The translations under genes and the position numbers were made by a program. The notes under the pieces were generated by a model. That model was given only the letters and a program-made list of their open reading frames with translations. It had not been told where the DNA came from and made no database searches. Positions 1 through 5,755 of a stretch of DNA of 14,162 nucleotides are shown here, one piece after another. Source of the stretch: Bryobacterales bacterium (GTDB lineage: Bacteria > Acidobacteriota > Terriglobia > Bryobacterales > Bryobacteraceae); the NCBI GenBank assembly GCA_003164075.1, contig PLRZ01000664.1, positions 1-14,162 of the forward strand, written 5' to 3'. Position 1 is the stretch's first letter, and the number at the start of each line of letters is the position of its first letter.

Positions 1-134
1 CGATTCCAGCTTCCGATAACGGATATTATGTAAACTTTAACAATTCTCTCCGAAAGGTGCGGGGAATTCGGCGGAGGAAGCCGTGGGCTTGCGGGGTTAG
101 AATGCAGTCCGCAACCCAACAAATGCACGGGCGC

Positions 135-163
135 TTGACCTCTATACGCGAGTCGCGTACAGT
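135..163 (+). promoter_or_regulatory. Promoter and palindromic operator of the first brnT-brnA-xre operon
   Basis: A -35-like TTGACC (135-140) and a -10-like TACAGT (158-163) are separated by 17 bases. Between and overlapping them is a perfect inverted repeat, TACGCGA-G-TCGCGTA (145-159). It extends to 142-162 with one mismatch. A palindrome sitting on the promoter of a toxin-antitoxin operon is the usual site for autorepression by the ribbon-helix-helix antitoxin. Which protein binds here (BrnA or the XRE protein) is inference. The predicted transcription start is near 170, only a few bases before homology to BrnT begins. Confidence 0.5.
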
Positions 164-178
164 GGAACGGCGGGCGGC

Positions 179-476
179 TTCAAACTCGCAATCGAATGGG
201 ACACAACGAAAGCACAGGCGAACCTCATCAAGCACGGCGTTTCGTTCATCCTGGCTTCGACCGTCGTGCGTGATCCCCCTTTCGGTGACGACGTTCGATG
301 ACGTGCACAGCGAAACCGAGGAACGGTGGATTACCGTCGGCCGCGCCGTCACCGGCGAGTGCCTGGTGGTGGTCCACACGTGGGTAGAAATCGACGCGAG
401 CGCCGCGAAGGCTCGCATCATCTCGGCGCGGGAAGCCGATAACTCCGAGCGGCTGGCATATGAGGAAGGGCTATGA
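179..476 (+). pseudogene. brnT: BrnT-family ribonuclease toxin, frameshifted and lacking a start codon
   Basis: The family is a type II toxin (DUF497/BrnT) with a RelE-like fold that cleaves RNA and is neutralised by BrnA. Homology is split over two frames. The frame running through 179-277 encodes an N-terminal half ending in IEWDTTKAQANLIKHGVSF and a following RDP. The frame from 276 to 476 carries the C-terminal half, with LSVTTFDDVHSETEERWITVG, the LVVVHT strand and RIISAREADNSERLAYEE. The switch falls in a run of five C at 275-279, and reading on without a shift stops at TGA 299-301. Removing one C restores the family pattern exactly. The first-half frame has no ATG, GTG, TTG or CTG between the stop at 98-100 and the homology, so the start is also lost or unusual. 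An open frame starts at 57, but its first 73 codons do not resemble BrnT. The end overlaps brnA by ATGA. Sequencing error, real inactivation and +1 slippage on CCC-C all remain possible. Confidence 0.75.
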
Positions 477-688
477 GCGACGATCCACTCGACAATTCGA
501 TTGACTTCTCAAAAGGCGTGCGCGGCAAGTTTTACCGTCCGGGCATGGAACTCCACATTCCGGTTTACCTGGACAGCGGGGTAATGGACAGACTCACGGA
601 AATCGCCCATCGCAAAGGAGTCCCGTTGGACGCCCTGGTTAGCGACCTGTTGCGAAGGGAACTCGCGATAGCGGAGCAGCTTCAATGA
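473..688 (+). CDS. brnA: BrnA-type ribbon-helix-helix antitoxin
   Basis: This 71-residue protein should bind and inhibit the adjacent BrnT and repress the operon as a DNA-binding dimer. Residues 11-24 (DFSKGVRGKFYRPG) are the segment commonly found before the DNA-binding fold in this antitoxin group. The ELHIPVYL strand (about 26-33), a helix (DSGVMDRLTEIAHRKG, about 34-49) and a second helix (PLDALVSDLLRRELAIAEQL) give the ribbon-helix-helix pattern. The ATG overlaps the toxin stop as ATGA, and its own stop overlaps the next ATG in the same way, so translation is probably coupled. The frame is intact although the toxin upstream is broken. The assignment rests on the pattern and on the neighbouring brnT remnant; it could also be listed as a CopG-like or HicB-like antitoxin. 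Confidence 0.8.
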   Translation: MSDDPLDNSIDFSKGVRGKFYRPGMELHIPVYLDSGVMDRLTEIAHRKGVPLDALVSDLLRRELAIAEQLQ

Positions 689-891
689 CGGTTTCAAAGG
701 GTGCGGTTGACGTGCGCAAAGTGCGGGAAAAACTCAACCTCAGCCAGAACGAATTCGCGGCCAGGTTTGGGTTCTCACCCGCCTGCATACGCAACTGGGA
801 GCAGGGGCGCAATCGCCCGGCTGGGGCCGCGCGGATTCTCCTGGCGGTCATAGACCGGAATGCGCAGGCCGTTGAGGAGGCTCTTCGATGA
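685..891 (+). CDS. XRE-family helix-turn-helix regulator, antitoxin-like
   Basis: This 68-residue protein is almost entirely a lambda-repressor-type helix-turn-helix. VREKLNLSQNEFAARFGFSPA followed by IRNWEQGRNRP (about residues 13-45) matches the HigA/NadS/MqsA-C-terminal kind of antitoxin DNA-binding domain. There is only a short basic-acidic tail (IDRNAQAVEEALR). It starts with an ATGA overlap on brnA and so belongs to the same operon. A third, XRE-type gene is not part of a minimal brnTA pair. It may be a second autoregulator, or an antitoxin left after loss of a RelE/HigB-type toxin partner. No such toxin is seen on either side. The HTH family call is secure; the role is inferred. Confidence 0.85.
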   Translation: MTVSKGAVDVRKVREKLNLSQNEFAARFGFSPACIRNWEQGRNRPAGAARILLAVIDRNAQAVEEALR

Positions 892-949
892 CTCCCACGG
901 ACGTCACCTTATTATGTGGCCCTCTGGATAATTGGCCTTCCCCTAATTC

Positions 950-987
950 AAAAAAATGGCCCGGTCCCCGCTGAAAAGGACCGAGCC
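950..987 (-). terminator. Rho-independent terminator after the FecR-domain gene
   Basis: Read on the minus strand, GGCTCGGTCC (987-978) pairs with GGACCGGGCC (967-958) in a 10-bp stem with one G-U pair and a 10-base loop. The stem is followed by A and then seven T (956-950). This is a textbook intrinsic terminator 39 bases after the stop of the gene ending at 1026. There is no T tract in the plus direction, so it should act mainly on the minus-strand transcript. It also separates that operon from the convergent toxin-antitoxin operon. Confidence 0.85.
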
Positions 988-1025
988 TGAGGGAAGAAAC
1001 TGAGCTACCTTAAATCGAAACTTGT

Positions 1026-2822
1026 CTACCGGTGGGCGCCGCCGCCGCTGGCATGACCGCCACCACCCGACGGATGACTGGGCACCGGCGCCGACCGTGG
1101 CGCGCTACTGCCCGGAGCCGACCGCTGCGGTGCGGGAGCCGAAACCGATGGCCGGCTCTGCGGTGGATTGTAAGGCTGCCGCGGCGCCGGAGTCGACGTA
1201 CCCGGCACGCCAAAACTCTTCCAATTGCCGTTGCCCCCTTGCGCCGCCGGCGGACGATCGTTGCGCGGCGCGCCCTGGTTGGAAGCCGGCTCGCCAAACC
1301 GCTGCAGACTTCCCTGCCGCTGGCCCGCTGCGTTGCTGCCGGGCGCTGCCTGCGCAGGCCGGGTATTCTGCGAGGCCCCATTGCCGGGCTCCCCAAAGCG
1401 GTGATATCCCGACTGCCCCTGCGCCGCTGCCGCTGGCCGGATCCCCGCCGAAGGAGTCGCAGTTCCCTGCCCGCCATTGCGTGAGAAAAACTGGGTGTTG
1501 GCACTGGACCGCGGAACGTTGGCCACCGTCCGGTCCGAGAAACGCCGGCTGGCGACGCTCGGATTCAGCGGCACCCGTCCAGTCACCAAGCCAGCCGTCT
1601 GAACCTGGCTGCCGCTTACACGTTGGACATTGGAGAAACGGCCAGCGCTGAAATCGGTCGCGGCCATGCCGGAAATACCGTTGGCTACGCGAGCGTTTCT
1701 ATATATACCAGTTACATTTACGTTAGCAACACTAATGTTTCGGTTGAGGCCTCCGGCGTAAGCCGCGCCCCACCACGGACGAAAGGTCTCATAGGGCGCC
1801 AGCGGTACCCAGCCAATGTTGGCGAATCCGAAACCGGCACCGACTCCCACACCGCCGCCATAGCCAAAGAAACCCACCTGCGCGGGCGACCAGTAGTGGC
1901 GCACGCCCATCACGCCCGGGTACCAGTTCCAACCCCATCGCGCATCGAAGAACCACCGGCCATAGTGGTACGGCGCCCAACCCCAGGAGTCATAGCTGAC
2001 CCACGTCCAGCCATACCAATTCATCCAAACCCAGCGGCCGTTGCGATAGGGCGCCCACCCCGGCCCCACCGTCGTCGGCCGCCAGACGTATCCGTAGGGC
2101 GCTACATTCGCCCACGTTCCGGCGGCATCCAAATCCTCGGCGCCGTAAACGCCTTGCGGCACATATTGATAGCTGGTGGAGGACTGCTCGGAGTGATCGC
2201 GGCTGTCGTTCCAACGGTCCCAATCGTCCACCGCGATGGCGCTTGCCATCTGAAATTCGGGGTCGGCGGCCGTGCCGCGGGCCATCATCGTCTGGCCGTT
2301 ATAGACCCATTGCGAACCTTTGGGGGTGAAGACTTCCACGTCTCCCGCACGAGAGGTAATTTCCGTCTCGGCGGATTCCGACACGCTGACGCGGAAAGTG
2401 CCCTCTCTGGCAGGACGCACGGAAACGCTGGGAGTATTCAGTTCCACGCTGGCGTTCGACGGCCGCAGAACGCGGAAGGTCACCGTGCCGCGAGCGATCT
2501 CCAATTGATAGCGCCCATTCTCCAACAGGGCGATGTGAATTTCAGCGTTCCCACCTATTCTCAGTATGTTAGCAGCGTCAAATTCAACCTCTGCACGAGA
2601 ATTCTGGCCGGTCCCGATGCGATCGTCCGTCAACAACGGAGCGTTGATCACACCCGCAACCCATTCGCCCGAATCGCCGCGCCGTACCGAGACTTCGCCT
2701 TCCATGAAGCTGATACGGGCCACGCCGCGCTTCAGATCGTCCGGATCCTGAGCTCGCGCTGGAATTGCCGCTCCCACAGCCAAGAGCAGCGCGCCTGCCA
2801 TTACTAACAACTTGCGTTTCAT
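1026..2822 (-). CDS. Secreted FecR-domain protein with aromatic-rich (DUF6600-like) region and Pro/Gly/Ser-rich tail
   Basis: The protein has 598 residues from the chosen start. The start at 2822 is preferred because it opens a clean signal peptide: MKRK, a hydrophobic stretch LLVMAGALLLAVGAAI, then PARA before QDPDD. The open frame extends 39 codons upstream without signal-like sequence, and ATG 2837 is the nearest alternative. Residues about 31-175 form a FecR-like beta domain (GVARISFMEGEVSVRRGD, then VELNTPSVSVRPAREGTFRV). Residues about 242-352 are extremely rich in W, Y and G, with repeated G-W-x-W and W-A-P-Y motifs (for example GPGWAPYRNGRWVW and WGWAPYHYGRW), as in DUF6600 proteins. 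The tail (about 440-598) is disordered-looking and carries three FGEP-type repeats at 476-480, 508-512 and 536-540. No TonB or sigma-factor partner is nearby, so classical FecR signalling is unlikely. Export to the periplasm or surface is inferred and the function is unknown. It probably has its own promoter in the 123-base upstream gap, although I saw no convincing box there. Confidence 0.85.
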   Translation of the reverse strand: MKRKLLVMAGALLLAVGAAIPARAQDPDDLKRGVARISFMEGEVSVRRGDSGEWVAGVINAPLLTDDRIGTGQNSRAEVEFDAANILRIGGNAEIHIALLENGRYQLEIARGTVTFRVLRPSNASVELNTPSVSVRPAREGTFRVSVSESAETEITSRAGDVEVFTPKGSQWVYNGQTMMARGTAADPEFQMASAIAVDDWDRWNDSRDHSEQSSTSYQYVPQGVYGAEDLDAAGTWANVAPYGYVWRPTTVGPGWAPYRNGRWVWMNWYGWTWVSYDSWGWAPYHYGRWFFDARWGWNWYPGVMGVRHYWSPAQVGFFGYGGGVGVGAGFGFANIGWVPLAPYETFRPWWGAAYAGGLNRNISVANVNVTGIYRNARVANGISGMAATDFSAGRFSNVQRVSGSQVQTAGLVTGRVPLNPSVASRRFSDRTVANVPRSSANTQFFSRNGGQGTATPSAGIRPAAAAQGQSGYHRFGEPGNGASQNTRPAQAAPGSNAAGQRQGSLQRFGEPASNQGAPRNDRPPAAQGGNGNWKSFGVPGTSTPAPRQPYNPPQSRPSVSAPAPQRSAPGSSAPRSAPVPSHPSGGGGHASGGGAHR

Positions 2823-2945
2823 TGGCTGATTCCACATTACAGCCGAGACATTAGCACGGTGAAGACCAAACACTAATGGATTTGTTTTCAACCGATTACG
2901 GAATTCTTCCACGCTGCGCGAGTGGCTGAAAACCACCACCGCTGG

Positions 2946-3947
2946 TTACATTGGATCATAGCTCAGACGGGCCAGCAGGAAATCCCCATCCCGATACAGC
3001 ACAATAAGATGGCGCTGCTTCACCTTTCCCGCATCCGCGGCCGAAAGCAAATAGTAGTCAAAATGTTCCGATGCGAGGTTCCGGTCCGCGCGGTCCCAGG
3101 TGGTTACCCGATGTTGTGCCCGGTAGAAGTTGACGATTGGTTCAGTTGAAGGACTGGCGCCAATCCGGACGTGCTCCTCCCCCGCGCTGGCACGCAGCAC
3201 CTGCAACGCGGATTGCACGCGAGCAGCTCCATCCAAAGTCAGTTCCGGGACGGTTTCGCTGGCGGCATGAGCGTGGCTGAGAGGCAACACCAGGAAGACT
3301 AAAGCCACCACCGAGCCCGGAATCAACAGGCGGTTGGTCCACACTGCCCATTGTCTTTGCACCGCCAGAGCTACCAGGAAAGCGAGCCCCAGCATCGCAG
3401 CCGGCACAGCGAAATCCAGCCGGGCAGCCACCGACAGCCCCAGGCAGGCCCCCGCCAGGTTTAACTTAAGTGTTCTAACAACCTGATTACGTAGGAGATA
3501 TTCGACTGTCAAACAGACTGCGCACAGGTCCAATGCCAGTGCCGCACCGGCGCCATTGGCACGAGCGAAGCAGTCCCACTGGAGCGGCAGCAAACTCGCC
3601 AGAATCACCGCCACGACAAACAGCCGGCCGGTGCCCAGCAACAGCCGCGCGAGCCGCCACACGGACCACAAATACAGAACCGCAAACAGCAGCCCCGGTA
3701 GCCGAACCGAGAATGGTGAGACGTGGAAAAGTCCTACACTCCGCTTCTCCAGCAAGGTATATAGGACATCGCGGTTCGGCAGCTCCTGGGCCAACACCTG
3801 GCGGGCCGTGGGACGCACAAAACGGTCATAAATATATGCCTCACCGGTGCTGACCGGTTGTTTCGCGGCTTGGTAGACCTCGACCGCCAGAATCGCCGCC
3901 ATAACGGCGACCGTGAGCCTAGTCGATGCGGTATAGAGTAGTGCCAT
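2946..3947 (-). CDS. Membrane protein resembling a short GT-C (family 39-like) glycosyltransferase
   Basis: This 333-residue protein has several hydrophobic segments (about 11-25, 84-98, 107-122, 130-150, 163-178, 182-193, 207-224). An N-terminal loop carries acidic residues (STGEAYIYD, E36 and D41), the place where GT-C enzymes hold their catalytic acid. SVRLPGLLFAVLYLWSVWRLARLL (about 80-103) matches the segment that follows the first loop in family 39-like transferases. A soluble C-terminal part (about 225-333) follows the last membrane span. It is clearly shorter than the 450-600 residues usual for the family. The start overlaps the end of the upstream GT gene by 29 bases, so the two are probably co-transcribed and may be related by duplication. 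No strong Shine-Dalgarno precedes 3947, and ATG 3902 is an alternative start that removes the overlap. Donor (usually polyprenyl-phosphate sugar) and acceptor cannot be told. Transferase activity is tentative. Confidence 0.6.
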   Translation of the reverse strand: MALLYTASTRLTVAVMAAILAVEVYQAAKQPVSTGEAYIYDRFVRPTARQVLAQELPNRDVLYTLLEKRSVGLFHVSPFSVRLPGLLFAVLYLWSVWRLARLLLGTGRLFVVAVILASLLPLQWDCFARANGAGAALALDLCAVCLTVEYLLRNQVVRTLKLNLAGACLGLSVAARLDFAVPAAMLGLAFLVALAVQRQWAVWTNRLLIPGSVVALVFLVLPLSHAHAASETVPELTLDGAARVQSALQVLRASAGEEHVRIGASPSTEPIVNFYRAQHRVTTWDRADRNLASEHFDYYLLSAADAGKVKQRHLIVLYRDGDFLLARLSYDPM

Positions 3948-5679
3948 TTGCTTCGGCCAGAACAGTTAGACACCACGTGTTCAAGTGTTGTTTCATGTTC
4001 TCTGCCGCCCCGTCGGAGCCGTTCACCAGCAGGAAGCCGAGACCGGCGGACTTCGCCTGGAGAGCCGCGGTTCGTTGGCCCGAATTAGCGGCGGCCGCAT
4101 TCTGCAGCGCTTCCTGGAGGCGCATGCCTTGTGACGATTCGTAGCCGACTACGATATCCCGGTCGAGGTAAGCGGCAGCGCGTCCCGCGAAGGAAAAGAT
4201 GCGGCCCTGAGCCGGTACGTTCCGTTCGATCGCCGATTTGAGGGCGTAGTCGCCGACATGGCTCGATATGTACTGCGATTCGGGATCCAGCCGCAGGGCG
4301 GCTCGGAATTGGAAGCCGCGCACCCGCCAGGCGTTCCGATCGCAGTAAGTGTCCATAACCGCGGGCCAGCAGAGCAGCGCCTGTAGCAGAGCTACCGCCG
4401 GCAGAGCCCCCCAGGAATCTGCCATTGCCAACCCAAAAGCCAATGCAAAGAATGGGATGGCCGGTATCAGAAAGCGGATTTCGGTATTCAGAAAAGCCGG
4501 GATGGAGTAGACCGCTCCCGCCAGCAGTAGCCGGCGGCCGTGGGGCTGCCGCAGGGCCAACAGGGAGAGTGGCAACAGAAGCCATGCCGGGCCAATCATC
4601 CCCGGAACAAGTCCTCCTAAAACAGTAAGTTGCAAGCAGGAGTTCCAGTATGACTGGAATACCGGATAATGGCTCAATCCAGCCAGGTACTCGTGTTCGG
4701 CGGCGGGAGTCCAATACCGGTTCGGGAACCACGAATTCAGGAACGGAGCCGTCGGATTGCCCAGCCAAAGCCAATTGCGTAGCACCCACGGGCCGGCGGT
4801 CACGGCAGCCCCGACCGAAAGCGCGATCAACCGCCGACCCCGTGTGAATCCCGCAGCCAAGGGTAAAGCCAGCCCTGCGGTGTATTTCACAGCATATGCG
4901 AATCCACACAATAAACCAATTAAAAATATCGATTTAGAGCTATTTTCTTCATAGTTTACTTCAAGCAGATAAAATACTGCAAAACTGAGGGTTGCAACTG
5001 TAAGGTCGTTGTACGCGGAGATCCCGGTAATGCCAATCACCGGACAGGCATACGTCAGCAATCCGGCGAACGCACCCGCCCGCGGAAAGCCGAAACGACG
5101 GCCATAACAGAGGACAAGCAACGGCAGTGCCGCCTGAAACGCCATGTGGACCATGGCCGCCGCGGGGTGCCGGCCGATGGAAAAGGCCACCAGGAAGAGC
5201 ATCTCCATTCCTTGCGAAAGCGAAGAATAGATGCTGTGGTAATCCCAGTCGAACCCCGCGTGGCGCCAGTACCGTGCCACATTCCCCAGATGGTAGCTGC
5301 TGCCGTCGGGGCTGATTTCCGGCGCCAATGCATTAAAGAAGTAACAGGCGAAGAAGGCCGCGAAGACCGCTACAAAAACCACCCGCCAGGCGCGCGGAAC
5401 GTCGGGAAGTGGGGATCGAAGCCAATTTCGCCGGCCTTCCCACACGGCCCATCCGATCGCTCCCATGCCGCCAACCAGGAAGACCGCCAGACGCGCCTGA
5501 TGGACCAGGCAGAGGACGAAAGTGGCCAGGCTGAGGCAGGCCGATCCGGTGACGAAGGCGAAGAGCGCAGCTTCCAGGCGATGGAACTCGATCCGCAATT
5601 GCCGCAACAGCAGCGACCCGAGCGCCAGACACACTCCCACGGTAAAGGCGGCGCCGCAGATCGCGCTAACCACCGGCAT
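3919..5679 (-). CDS. Multi-spanning membrane glycosyltransferase, GT-C / family 39-like
   Basis: The protein has 586 residues from ATG 5679; an in-frame GTG at 5691 would add four. It has ten or more hydrophobic segments spread over residues 1-430, then a soluble C-terminal domain of about 140 residues. After the third or fourth membrane span comes NALAPEISPDGSSYHLGNVARYW (about 116-138), with E and D in the first large external loop, the position of the catalytic acid in ArnT/PMT-type GT-C enzymes. GLLCGFAYAVKYTAGLALP (about 254-272) is the typical span in which a lysine or threonine follows a glycine-rich helix. Such enzymes move a sugar from a polyprenyl-phosphate donor onto lipid, glycan or protein on the outer face of the inner membrane. 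It heads the minus-strand cluster and overlaps the next GT-like gene. Neither start has a visible ribosome binding site, and the -10 box at 5706-5701 lies so close that the mRNA would be leaderless or nearly so. The substrate is unknown. Confidence 0.7.
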   Translation of the reverse strand: MPVVSAICGAAFTVGVCLALGSLLLRQLRIEFHRLEAALFAFVTGSACLSLATFVLCLVHQARLAVFLVGGMGAIGWAVWEGRRNWLRSPLPDVPRAWRVVFVAVFAAFFACYFFNALAPEISPDGSSYHLGNVARYWRHAGFDWDYHSIYSSLSQGMEMLFLVAFSIGRHPAAAMVHMAFQAALPLLVLCYGRRFGFPRAGAFAGLLTYACPVIGITGISAYNDLTVATLSFAVFYLLEVNYEENSSKSIFLIGLLCGFAYAVKYTAGLALPLAAGFTRGRRLIALSVGAAVTAGPWVLRNWLWLGNPTAPFLNSWFPNRYWTPAAEHEYLAGLSHYPVFQSYWNSCLQLTVLGGLVPGMIGPAWLLLPLSLLALRQPHGRRLLLAGAVYSIPAFLNTEIRFLIPAIPFFALAFGLAMADSWGALPAVALLQALLCWPAVMDTYCDRNAWRVRGFQFRAALRLDPESQYISSHVGDYALKSAIERNVPAQGRIFSFAGRAAAYLDRDIVVGYESSQGMRLQEALQNAAAANSGQRTAALQAKSAGLGFLLVNGSDGAAENMKQHLNTWCLTVLAEANGTTLYRID

Positions 5680-5700
5680 TAGTCGTGTCACGAAACTGCG

Positions 5701-5739
5701 AGTATAGCAAGGCCGTTACATTGCTCCCTGTTGTATACT
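5701..5739. promoter_or_regulatory. Divergent promoter region with mirrored -10 boxes
   Basis: The 64- to 76-base gap between the GT gene and the permease gene holds TATACT on each strand. On the minus strand it is TTGCTATACT (5710-5701), an extended -10 of the TGnTATACT type. On the plus strand it is TATACT at 5734-5739, 16 bases before the permease ATG. Together, AGTATAgCAA and TTGTATACT form an inverted repeat about 20 bases apart. No good -35 hexamers are visible. The plus-strand gene has only a short AGG before its ATG (ATAGGATG). Confidence 0.4.
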
Positions 5740-5755
5740 GCAACTACCGAATAGG

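Noticed and set aside
1..134. Possible RNA gene or element at the left edge
   Set aside because: Only short, weak inverted repeats (GGGTT and AACCC near 95-117) are visible; there is no tRNA-like or other recognised structure.
57..476. Plus-strand open frame of 139 codons taken as one complete gene
   Set aside because: Only its last 67 codons match BrnT. The upstream part is out of frame with the real N-terminal homology, so it is not a natural protein start.
888..974. Fourth ATGA overlap after the XRE gene with a 28-codon frame
   Set aside because: The product has no recognisable features and it runs into the terminator stem; chance is the likelier explanation.
1623..2807. Long plus-strand frame of 394 codons opposite the FecR-domain gene
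   Set aside because: It is antisense to a gene with a clear signal peptide and domain. The product is low in recognisable structure and is explained by GC-rich codon bias.
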